Positions 1 to 9,270 of a stretch of DNA of 31,213 bases are shown in pieces; positions within the stretch are counted from its first letter, which is position 1; each line of letters opens with the position of its first letter. The position numbers and the translations under genes are program-made. Source of the DNA: Fragilaria radians (lineage: Eukaryota; Bacillariophyta; Fragilariophyceae; Fragilariales; Fragilariaceae); assembly GCA_900642245.1 (NCBI GenBank), contig CAAAJI010000298.1, positions 41,626 through 72,838 on the forward strand, given 5' to 3'. The notes under the pieces were generated by a model. It was not told where the DNA came from, did not search any database, and saw only the letters and a list, made by a program, of their open reading frames with translations.

Positions 1-903
1 CCAACTCACACTGATGATGATATTTTGAAGGCTATGGAGCTCATTTCTCAGTCAACATCCCAAAAGCCTTCAAAATGCACTGGTCGGAATCTTATGACTC
101 ACGTGAACAATGAATTACTTCCTGACCAAGTATCTATCAGTCTTAATACCGCTATTTTGTGGTTAAACAAAATATGCTTTGATGTGACTGACACGGATAA
201 GAAGAAGGGCTCCATTTACATAGATGGACATGAGCGGGAAGACGTTGTGGCATACAGGACTAGATTCTGTGATGTTTGGTTCAACAAGTATTTACCACAG
301 ATGACTTACTTTGAAGGGGAGATGATGGATCCTGTGGAACCAGATTTGAATGGAGAACGGCAGATTGTCCCTGTTTTTCATGACGAGAGTACGTTCGGGG
401 CTAATGAAGCTGGAGAGAGGGTGGTCCATGCAATGCAGACCAAAGATGGTAAGCAGAAGGGATTGAAGATGATTTTGGAAGAGCGGGGATTATGGGTTAT
501 TGGGATGAAGAGGGAGGAGGCTCTGGAGGTGCTATTGAGTGAGGAAGATTTCAATCCGGAGAAACTGACATCAATACTGGATGAGACTGCAAAGAGCTTG
601 GTTGTGTGGATTGATTTTGTTCCTAAGTTCCATCCTGAATTTAATTTCATTGAAATGTATTGGGGATACGCTAAACGTAAAGTAAGAAATGAATGTGACT
701 ATCAATGGGAGAGCCTACTTGAGTATGTCCCAGTAGCTTTGGATTCTGCCCCGTTCCTTTTTATGCGCCGAGCATACACAAAGTGCTGCCGCTACATTGA
801 AGCTTATCGCGTGGGATTGAACCCTGAGCAAGCTGAATTTGCTACGAAAAAGTATAAGAGTCATCGGAGCATTCCTGCTGAGTATTTGCAAGAATTGAAA
901 TAA
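1..903 (+). CDS. DDE-type transposase-like protein, 5' partial, internally deleted
   Basis: The reading frame is open from the left edge (no ATG is needed there; the first ATG in frame is at 34), so the 5' end lies outside the window; it ends in TAA at 901-903. About 300 residues are visible. Recognisable blocks, in order, are D-G-H-E-R-E-D-V-V-A-Y-R, V-P-V-F-H-D-E-S-T-F (first catalytic Asp), L-K-M-I-L-E-E-R-G, and P-K-F-H-P-E-F-N-F-I-E-M-Y-W-G-Y-A-K (final catalytic Glu). From memory of related transposase-like proteins in fungi and protists, roughly 100 or more residues containing the middle Asp (an F-D-N type motif) normally separate the first and second halves. Here H-D-E-S-T-F is followed after about 25 residues by the E-E-R-G block. 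The frame survives the deletion, but the DDE triad is incomplete, so it is probably inactive. The family assignment is by motif only; no terminal inverted repeats were found. Confidence 0.7.
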   Translation, partial: PTHTDDDILKAMELISQSTSQKPSKCTGRNLMTHVNNELLPDQVSISLNTAILWLNKICFDVTDTDKKKGSIYIDGHEREDVVAYRTRFCDVWFNKYLPQMTYFEGEMMDPVEPDLNGERQIVPVFHDESTFGANEAGERVVHAMQTKDGKQKGLKMILEERGLWVIGMKREEALEVLLSEEDFNPEKLTSILDETAKSLVVWIDFVPKFHPEFNFIEMYWGYAKRKVRNECDYQWESLLEYVPVALDSAPFLFMRRAYTKCCRYIEAYRVGLNPEQAEFATKKYKSHRSIPAEYLQELK

Positions 904-1103
904 TTTTTTTTTACTTTTTCAGAATTTGGCCAAATGAGGTTTAAGTCCGTGACCACTGTATCAATGTATTTTTTTCGCTACTTACCTGCCTATTGTCCTA
1001 TTGGACATCTCGAGGGCGGGGGTGGCTTTCATTCGTCGTTCGTATCTTCCACGTCGACAGTCACTAGAATGGAACGGTTGCGTAAGACTGACTCACCATT
1101 GCG

Positions 1104-1110
1104 TGACGTC
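1104..1110. promoter_or_regulatory. Possible bZIP-type element (TGACGTC)
   Basis: TGACGTC lies about 290 bp upstream of the sigma factor ATG. The TGACGT core matches the CO2/cAMP-responsive element known from diatom promoters that are bound by bZIP proteins. A single short motif occurs by chance often enough that this is only a candidate. Confidence 0.2.
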
Positions 1111-1137
1111 GGACGGACGAGAACAGTTGGCAGATTC

Positions 1138-1155
1138 GTAGTAGTAGTAGTAGTA
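1138..1155 (+). repeat. GTA microsatellite, six copies
   Basis: Six perfect GTA units lie upstream of the sigma factor gene. It is a simple repeat, likely to vary in length between strains. Confidence 0.9.
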
Positions 1156-1396
1156 TTCGTTGAACCTGAATCAAAAAGGAAATGCGAAAAACCATCGTAC
1201 TCCTTTCGTCACTTCACGAAATTCGAATCGACTCAGCAAGAAATACAAATTTACTTCGGTCAGCAGCTTGAAACAATTATCGAATAGAACAAGCAAAAGA
1301 GAATTATCAGTGTCATACATAAAATTATATTATTAACGAGAAATCGTATATCCTTTCTGTCCCCCCTTCCAAATCAACCTTACAACCTCAATTACC

Positions 1397-3655
1397 ATGA
1401 CTCCAACCACGAAGATTCAAACGCAATATCTCATGATTCTTCTCCTACAAATGTCGTTCTCAATATCAACGAATGGATTCTCCCCAATTTCTTGGAAGTT
1501 AGGTTGTCATCAACAACAACGAATACAACAAAAACAAGATTTGTGTTCTCGTTTAACATATTCACATGGGAACACAAAGATGACGTATTGTCAAGTATTG
1601 GCAGACCCAACAATCTTGGACACCACAACAACGGCGACTGCTACTTTACGACGACGTCGACCAAGATCACAAATTTCATCTCCCAAATCTCGAATTGCAG
1701 AAGATCAGATACCAATACTTCCATCTCAAGCTACTACTTTACGGCCCAAGTCGAAACCTAAAAACAAATCAGTGGTATCATCAGCATCGTCCTCCACTCG
1801 GAAGACAATGTCCAGAAATGGAGACACATTGTCTCAGCGTCGTATTGACAAAGCTATATCTTCTAGTAGCCTCTACAAGGATCAACTTCAGACAGCATCA
1901 ACCCGAACAATGTCTATTCCCACGACAAATACATTGATGATACAACAACAACCTTCGAAATCGTTTACATCGTCAGGATTGTCAAAGTCGACTCATTCAA
2001 CTGAAATGAAAAGTCAAAGGGATATACAAATTGGTTCCACATCCAATACCAGAATTGGAAATCCTTCCATCCTTACGACGACAACATCATTAGGTCGATC
2101 TAGATCATCGACGATGCCAGGATATTCTATCAAATCCAAAAATCAAATACTTTTAGAAAGAGCAAAAAAACAGCAACAACAAATGAATAAATCAGGCTGG
2201 TCGTTGGAAAAATCAATAGACACGTCCAACGATGACAGGATGGATTTCAAAAGTAGAAATTCCTATAAATCCAAGGATGCCATGTACCAATCAAGTACCA
2301 ACGTACCGGATAGTTTGGTACAATTTGCTAAGGAATTACATCAAGTAAGTTTTACAATTTTGAGAAAATCGGTTCTTTAGAAGTAATTTTGTTTGCTCGT
2401 TTTCTGGACTTGTACTCAACCTCTTTCTTTTTCCTTGTTATTTTGTCCTTTCATCACGTGAAAATGCTATATATCAATTCATCCTAGGAATCACGGATAA
2501 CTCCCAACGAAGAATTGGAATTGGGTCAACTGACACAAGAAGCTATACAACTGCAATCTCTCTATGATTCCCTAGAAGCAAGGTTGGAACGTGAACCCAG
2601 TGATGAAGAATGGTGTGCGGCTGCTGGAAAAATTAATATGGAAGCTATCCGACAAGCGATTGAGGCAGGAACAGAAGCTAAGAATAAACTTGTGACATCT
2701 AATTTACGTCTCGTCCAGGGTGTCGTCAATGTTTATATTCGAAATGGACTTAGTGGACAATACAATGCAGGTGATATGATGCAAGAGGGTATTATGGTAC
2801 GTATAAAAATGTATTTGAGATTTTCTCAGTTTGGAATTGTGAAAAAACAAAAAATTGCTGTATTCTCTCTATCTCAATCAACTGTTCATTGTTCTCCCAA
2901 TTTCTCTTTTTCCTAATACGATATTTTTCTCATTTCTATTTTTTTCCCTCTAAATTTCCTTCTAGGCACTAATTCGTGCGGCAGAGAAATTTGAACCTCA
3001 ACGTGGTTTTCGATTCTCCACCTATGCCATGTATTGGATCCGATCGGCAGTGAAACGTTCTCAGACCTTTCAATCTCGTGTCATTACGATACCACAACGT
3101 CTCCATGCGAATCATAAACGAATCCAAATCATTCAACGACAATTACGACAAACACTAGGACGTCCACCAACGTATAAGGAATGGGCCAATGCGGCGGGTA
3201 TATCGGAAAGTCAATTGGAACGTTGTCTTAAAGCTATGGAACAACGATGTTATTCATTAGATCAACCCATTCGATATTCAGGAACATCATCATCATCATT
3301 ATCGTCGAATCAAGATAGTTCGTTATATGATGTGGTAGAAAGTAAGGCAGGATCGGTCGATGGGAATACTCGTCGAAAGACTCTTCCGCAAAGTTTATTG
3401 CGTGAGTCATTGGTAGAAACATTATTCCGTACCTTGGATAAGGAATCGGCACAACTACTATTGCTTAGATTTGGGTTAGTCGATCAGGATATATTACCCG
3501 AGGGATGGGAGGGTCCTCTTACGATTGCACAAGTTAGTCAGTTGGTGGGTAAGAAACCAGACAAGGTTCGTCGTCAAATATTGAAAAGTTTAAATGATCT
3601 CAAATGTACAATGGGGAATGATTGGAGAGATTTTGAATCGATAATTGAAGGATGA
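1397..3655 (+). CDS. Nuclear-encoded plastid RNA polymerase sigma-70 factor, three exons
   Basis: The exons are 1397-2344, 2488-2796 and 2966-3655, all joined in phase 0, with donors gtaagt and gtacgt and acceptors cctag and tctag; the product is 648 aa. Residues 1-35 hold a hydrophobic stretch followed by N-G-F-S-P, with Phe at the likely cleavage +1 site, like the ASAFAP motif of diatom plastid proteins. Residues 40-315 are a Ser/Thr/Gln-rich linker without a domain. The conserved core starts near 317: a region 1.2-like block with L-E-R-E-P-S-D-E-E-W (about 349-358), region 2 with S-N-L-R-L-V (387-392) and F-R-F-S-T-Y-A-M-Y-W-I-R (434-445, the -10 binding and melting helix), region 3 with I-P-Q-R-L-H (461-466) and a second G-R-P-P-T-Y-K-E-W block (484-492), and region 4 with L-L-L-L-R-F-G-L (583-590) plus a degenerate helix-turn-helix (603-631). 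It would direct the plastid-encoded polymerase to plastid promoters. The 3' end converges on the next gene with a 240 bp gap. Confidence 0.93.
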
Positions 3656-3895
3656 AAAGTAGTTTGAATTTCTACGATTGTAAGGCATTCTCATTGTAAA
3701 TTAAGCAACCACCAAATTGATTCACAAAGTCATTAGGTTAGACATACTTTAATTATTTTTGATTTTATAGATGTAAAGTGAATATTCGCATTTCTCTTGC
3801 CATGCTTCGTCCGAATCTCCTCAATTTTCGTAATTTGTTTACAGAAATTGCCAATTGGAACTTTCTCCATTGCAACGAGATGGACGGATGGTATA

Positions 3896-5614
3896 CTATA
3901 ACGATCCATTTGCGATGGGTGCTTCCTCCAAACCACAATTTAGATCCATGGAACTAATTTGCATTCCGGTCAACACCTCAATCATCGGAGAATCTTGATT
4001 CGTCGTTGTTGCTTCTATCGACAGGTCATCATGTTGTTCAGTTTGCTCACTAGAATACGCCATGACCGCTGTGGAAGGCACAGTGACTTGATTTTTCACC
4101 CGAAGGATTGCCTTTTCGGTATCCTTCATTTTAACCTTTCGCTCTAAATGAAACCAATGCCATTTCGGCTCAAGATCACGTTGGAGAGAGCGAAAACCTG
4201 ACAAGGCTAGGAGTACGAACCCAATCCATATCAACATGACATAATTGACAACTGATCGAGGGATGGAGGCTCCATTCATTGTTGGCGGTGCAATACTTTT
4301 ATTAGCCAGCATGTTTTCAGCATACTTTTCTGTTGTATTGGATAGTTCAGGCTTTAATTCTGTGCCTAAATTAGTGTTGATTGAAAGGCGTTTCTTTGAG
4401 TGTTGCTTAGACAATTTTCGTTGCTTCTTTTCATTCTTATAAGATTGATATTTTTCCAATAAGGACTTTGATAATGACGTAGGTGGGGAGGATATAGTAT
4501 TGTGAGTTTCTTCAAAACTCTCCATAGAAACTCCTTCGTAAGACTTGGTCTTAATGTTTTGATCTTGCACAGGGCTTGTGGGTTGTGATGAGGATGATAT
4601 GGAAGAATCATCCACGGGATCCCTCCATGGTGTGAAGATACCGATAGAAGTGAGCTATGAGTCCCAGCATGAATGATAAATGGGGATGAGATAAACTCTA
4701 TGTAAAAATCATGACGCTGATTGAAACATGAATCAAAGAAAGCTTACCATTTGTTGCACTTGTTCATCTTGTATAATTGGCAATGCCAGTTGGGAACATT
4801 CATACGGGTCCATTCCAGAGGGAAGACCTAGCAAGAGTAAACAAAGATTTGAATCTTCGTCTTCGTCACGTTCATGCATATTGTCGCTCCTTTCTACTCC
4901 ATTCTTATCTTCTAATTCTTCCACAACAGCCATTGCCTTGTGATTGCGTTTCGTAAGTTTCGATAAATCTATTAATCGAGTCGATCGATAGAGTTCTTGT
5001 CCTGATAAATCTCCAATCCCAACATAGGTTTGATTTCGTAATACGTCATCTGAGGCTGCGTGAGGGATTTGTGAAACGACATCTTGTATGGTCGTTCGAT
5101 CTGGAGTTTCAAATTCTAGTTTGAGCAATTCGAATCGCCGGGTTTCTGGATCCATCAAAATCAATACTAATATTAATGGAGGAGATGGTAATGACACAAT
5201 TTTTGTTGTTGTCTCCAGTTTCGCTGCTGCTACCATATTTTCTTTCATGTTTGTAGTAGGATCACCCTTACGTGATGCTGATAGTGGAGTCTTTAGTGGA
5301 GATGTTCCAATGACTGGCTCACTGTGCCTTCGGCTTTGCTTTCTGGAAGTTGGTTTATGTTTTCGTTTCCAAAACCTATGACGACGATGAGAAGAAGCAG
5401 GACGATCCTGTTGATCCTGCTGGTCTGTTGGATTCAAATTGACTTCGTTTTCGTCGTTGTGATCATGTTCTATTCCTTCTCTTGAAATTTTCCGCGTCTT
5501 CCAAAATTTCAAGGTTGATAATCGTGACCTTTTCGAATGTTTCGCTTCCTTGATTGATTTCTTTCCTTGTAGGTTACGTTCTGTATCTGAAATTCCGGCC
5601 GCCATGGGTGTCAT
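3896..5614 (-). CDS. Conserved-looking protein of unknown function with one C-proximal membrane segment
   Basis: There are two exons: 4748-5614 and 3896-4654. The intron at 4655-4747 (93 nt; donor gtaagc, acceptor catag) joins them in phase 0, giving 541 aa. The start is chosen at 5614 (M-T-P-M-A-A-G); the second Met at 5605 has a stronger context (ccATGg), and 5656 is a further in-frame ATG. The N-terminal 100 residues are very basic (Lys/Arg/Ser-rich). A globular stretch follows, with L-I-L-V-L-I-L-M-D-P-E-T-R-R-F-E-L-L-K-L, then N-Q-T-Y-V-G-I-G-D-L-S-G and P-L-I-I-Q-D-type residues close to the intron. Exon 2 is low-complexity and basic until one strongly hydrophobic helix at about residues 424-443, then a 100-residue tail. 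No signal peptide is evident. I do not recognise a named family. The design suggests a membrane-anchored protein with a cytosolic N-terminal domain. Function is unknown. Confidence 0.8.
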
Positions 5615-5877
5615 GTAAAAAAAGTATTCGTTACAAGAGTTTTTTTTCCACTTCATAATAGTTGCGGCGGCGTGTGAAGAAAAAAAACATGAATCAACGA
5701 ATCGAAACAACTCCTTCGAGACGGCAACATATAAACGATTCCTACCGGAAACGATTACTTGTTACTGAACCAAGTTAACAATATATCAGCAAAATTGCAC
5801 TTCAAATCACTCTAAAGGATTCAATCCATGGTGCAACCAAACAATGCTGTTTGAGAACACTATGTAATAAAAATCCT

Positions 5878-6120
5878 TTATTTTTTTGCTCCTTTCCCTA
5901 TTTTATCCATGGCTTCCGCCACATCTTTATTCAAATCTTGCTTTCTTTTTGCCATGATCTTGATTTGAATATTACTGCCTCTTTGCCATATTTTGTTTGG
6001 CAATAAACTGCTGCTATCACCAATCACGTTTTGTAGGCTCATGGAGTATAATACAAAGATTGAATATACCAATGCAAAAGAGTATATGTTATTGAAGGCA
6101 TTATCCCAACACAGTCTCAA
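5878..6120 (-). CDS. Doubtful small membrane ORF, possibly a terminal exon
   Basis: The open frame has 80 codons. It contains one hydrophobic stretch (S-F-A-L-V-Y-S-I-F-V-L-Y) and a basic, charged C-terminus (A-K-R-K-Q-D-L-N-K-D...K-G-A-K-K). The first codon of the frame is TTG, so in a eukaryote either translation starts at the internal ATG at 6042 (54 aa, losing the hydrophobic stretch) or this is the last exon of a spliced gene whose upstream exon I could not find. It lies downstream of nothing obvious and 220 bp or more from its neighbours. No family was recognised. Confidence 0.25.
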   Translation of the reverse strand: MRLCWDNAFNNIYSFALVYSIFVLYSMSLQNVIGDSSSLLPNKIWQRGSNIQIKIMAKRKQDLNKDVAEAMDKIGKGAKK

Positions 6121-6664
6121 ATCAAGTTAAGTTTGACGGGCATATTCAAATCAATCCAATTTGCTCAAAACTTGTGAAAGAAGATACATCACTTGTCTTT
6201 AGACTACTTCTTGCATTTCCACACGGCACTGCTCTCTACTGAGAGGGACATATATGAAAATTACAGTGTATTCCAATTTTTATGACATTTCCTGATCCTG
6301 ATTTGTAGTTGTAGCTGGAGGATAACAAGATCCAAATATTTGGGATCATAGTACCTGATTTGCAAAGCACTAAGTTCTGGAAAATTTTAGATTTTTTAGT
6401 GTAGCAAAGACTGACTCAACGTTTGTCTGTTCACAGTGCACATCCTCAAGAGGAGGAGGAATTTCGAACGAAAAAAAAAGATACCTTTGGTTTATGATTC
6501 CTTCCAAAAAAACGAATTTCGTATGACATGTTCTTGGTCACGAACAATTCAGAATGTCGAGTACGTCACGGGTAGACAAAACAGAACTATCTATGCGTCT
6601 TTCCAAATTCCGATAAAAACGTTGGAAGTTTAGTCTTTTCATATCTATAGAGAGTGATAAAACG
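6121..6664. other. Spacer with no supported gene
   Basis: About 540 bp, AT-rich. The last part should hold the promoter of the gene at 6665 (a TATAGAGAG stretch lies just before its ATG). A 65-codon frame at 6436-6633 has no recognisable features. Confidence 0.5.
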
Positions 6665-7540
6665 ATGGGCCTCAACTTTAAATCCACTCGACTAGGAAAT
6701 CACGACGCAATTACGAAAAGCAAAGACAGTTCTATTGATACCTCTCAGTCATCAAGTACCATTATGAGTGCACAAGCAGCAAAGCCTAAACGCAGCATCA
6801 TGCGAGTGAATAGTCTGGAAAGTTCCTTACATCGAGAAGGATTGACATCCGCAACATCTGTTGGAAGTCTCAAACGTGGAGTTTCGTTTGGATCTGTACG
6901 CATACGAGATTATGACCGAGCGCCTTGCGACAATCCTTCTGTCAGTCAAGGAGTACCAATTGGGTAAGCGCGAATGACTCCAGTCGGAGATTACAAATGT
7001 CCTTGACTTTCTTACTTATCTTTTGCCTTTTTTGATTCATCACAAAATTGATTCCTTTTTAGAATTGGTTGGACGTATGTAGAAATTGGTTCTGTCCACC
7101 TGGATCAATACGAGAGTAGTCATGAGAAACGATCGAAAATTGAAATGCTAATGCCAGCTTCGCAACGAATGTATTTACTTGCGAAAGAATGGGAAGTGGA
7201 TCATAAAGATATTGTACAATGCATCCGAAGGAGTAATCGAGTGAAGCATCAAAGACGACAAACCATAATCAATGATCAAGACGCATTGATCGTTCAATTG
7301 AGACAGCTTTTTAAACTTCTGAAACGTTGTATCAAACCTATATCCAAAATATTTAAGATGAGCGAGATGAAAAAGCCACCTCCTAGCTGGTCAAGTCAAG
7401 GAACATCAGATTCTTTGGATAAAACAAGGCATCGAGGGACAACTATGGTGGAGCTGGAACAGATTGTAGAAAATGCATCGGAAGCAACGGAATCTCACAA
7501 AATAGAAGAAATATCAATTACGCTTAAAAGAGAAAGTTGA
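6665..7540 (+). CDS. Small two-exon protein with SFG..R.YD..DNP motif block, unknown function
   Basis: The exons are 6665-6963 and 7063-7540; the intron at 6964-7062 (99 nt; donor gtaagc, acceptor tttttag) splits a Gly codon in phase 2. The product is 258 aa. Residues 1-70 are polar and Ser-rich. The block at 72-105 reads R-G-V-S-F-G-S-V-R-I-R-D-Y-D-R, then D-N-P-S-V-S-Q-G-V-P-I-G and I-G-W-T-Y, spanning the splice junction. This pattern (V-x-F-x-x-V-x-x-R-x-Y, then D-N-P-x-x-S-x-G-x-P, then W-x-Y) recalls a family of short unknown proteins that I associate with diatoms. A basic helical segment follows (about 150-200), with N-R-V-K-H-Q-R-R-Q-T. There is no signal peptide or membrane segment, so a soluble cytosolic or nuclear role is likely. 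The motif crossing the junction supports the intron model. Confidence 0.85.
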
Positions 7541-8446
7541 GACAAGATAAGATAAGAATATTCATAAGAACACAAAATTTTGATTAATTTATCGATACGG
7601 CACAATTATTCAAAGTTTGGGTTTACCAAAATGTTTGCCAATTTTTTTTTCTCAACTTGGGTTAATTGGATAAGTTTTTCAGTCAATCAAAGTAATCAAG
7701 ACCCTCAACCAAAATATCAATATTCATTCCAGGCCTGAAGAAACTGAAATTAAATGAAATGCTTCACTACATGAAAAGTTTCTCTTTCTCTGAATTCTTC
7801 CAAGAAACAATTCCAACCTTCTTCAATTAGTACAAGAATGTAAGAAGCATCATGCATCAATTTTAGGATGTCAGCGGAATGGAATGGCAAAACAATTTTT
7901 CACTATGGTTTTGTTGTCAAAGCCAATTCTAGTATATTACTGAGATAAACGAATGCTTGACTGTAAAGACATGACTTGTTTGGGGTGATTTGACATTGTT
8001 CTAGATGAATGCAGATATAGTCATTGGAAATGTGTTGAATGCACTAAATTAGATCCAAACGCACAAGTGTCATTCCAGAAGCAAGCTTACAAAAATTGAG
8101 TCCTTATACAGCGATTTTGGTCATTTATTATACTAAAATCAAACATGATACGTAGACTTAATGCAGGGCATTCATATTCTTATCTATGTTCCTTTGCGGA
8201 CACATTTTACAATAGGAAAAAGGACACTATCAGAACAGAGATAATTGAAATAAAATCATGCCTTCTAGTTGTCTTCAAGGGCAGAAAGAGCCAATCGTTA
8301 TTGATGAAGTGCTGAATACTCGAAATATTCTCATCTGTACAATCATGAGATTGTGAGCTGATGCGACTAATAGGATTTATTTGTATCTATGGTACCTAAC
8401 TTCTACTAATGAAATGATAAGTTTACATTTATTTTTTTAATAATAA
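7541..8446. other. Convergent intergenic region, no gene seen
   Basis: About 900 bp between two convergent genes, AT-rich, with stops in all frames. It should hold both 3' UTRs. I see no RNA gene or repeat in it. Confidence 0.6.
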
Positions 8447-9270
8447 CTATCCAATTGTGGGAGCTCCAACAACGACTTGATTTGCATCCACGACAATATA
8501 AATACGGTTGGTATTGAAGTCATCGTCAGTCACAGCAGGTTTTTCCGTGGTACAGATAACGCTCAATCCTGGATATTCCTTTAGGATCTCAGCTGTGGCT
8601 TCCGCACAAGAAGTTCCAATCAATGCGTCCCAATTCTTAAAGAGACAAACGGGTAAAAGACAAGAATCCGAAAAAGCACACTTGTAGGTACCATCCTTGC
8701 AGGCACAGGCTGAGTAGGGAACAGTCATTCCGCAGCTGGAATATGTATGTAAGAGAGTCAATTGGAAATTAGACGACTGTTGTTTGCTGAAATTTTGGTT
8801 TGCAACACACACATACACCACTATACGTACCATGAATCTTCTCCATAGGAGCATAAGGCTCCCTCATTGGTACATACATCTCCTGTTTTTGGAGCTTCTG
8901 TGGGACAGGCAGGACACAGTTCTGGTGCACATGTCCACTTGCCAGGAGAATTGGTTGCTTCGTCCCCACCCGAACACTGACATTTCGTCGTAGGATGAGG
9001 CAATACTCCACACTGTTGTGTCCCAAAGAAGCAAATCTTTTCTTTCATGGCACAAACCTCACCATTCGTGGGAGGGATATCATTACGCTTCCCGCAACGT
9101 TTAATTTCACCCTTGCGAAGGGCAATAATCTCCTCAAACCATGGTTGTTTCGCATCAACCTGTAACTGACGCTTACTATCCTTACTGACATCCGAGTTAA
9201 CACCTACTCCCTGTCCATATATATTCTGTACAAGGAGCACAAGGCAAATGAGCTTGGAAGATAGAGCCAT
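8447..9270 (-). CDS. Secreted Cys-rich protein with C-terminal potato inhibitor I domain
   Basis: The exons are 8831-9270 and 8447-8735; the intron at 8736-8830 (95 nt; donor gtacgt, acceptor ttccag) splits a Cys codon in phase 2 and restores a C-C-G motif. The product is 242 aa. Residues 1-19 form a signal peptide (M-A-L-S-S-K-L-I-C-L-V-L-L-V). Two Cys-rich modules follow at about 65-122 and 122-177; the second has the pattern P-x-x-G-x-x-C-x-x-x-G-x-x-C-x-Y-G-x-x-x-C-C-G...C-x-C, and the first is a degenerate version. Residues 181-242 match the potato inhibitor I (eglin/CI-2) fold: N-W-D-A-L-I-G, a helix with A-x-x-I-L-K-E-Y-P, the loop P-A-V-T-D-D-D, then N-R-I-Y-I-V-V-D and the C-terminal A-P-T-I-G. 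This fold inhibits subtilisin- and chymotrypsin-type serine proteases. By alignment P1 is Asp217, and the loop is one residue longer than in eglin. The start at 9270 is chosen because the signal peptide follows it directly. Confidence 0.88.

Larger units (their letters stand above)
904..1396. other. Spacer between transposase remnant and sigma factor gene
   Basis: About 490 bp with no convincing gene. It should contain the promoter and 5' leader of the sigma factor gene. It holds a TGACGTC motif and a GTA microsatellite, listed separately. A 117-codon frame in it is a by-product of the microsatellite (run of Val) and was not accepted. Confidence 0.6.

Noticed and set aside
934..1287. 117-codon frame after the transposase remnant
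   Set aside because: It contains a Val run coded by the GTA microsatellite, has no domain, and lies where the sigma factor promoter is expected.
1431..1937. Other frames inside the first sigma exon
   Set aside because: They overlap the exon that splices in frame to the conserved sigma core; the linker's low complexity leaves other frames open.
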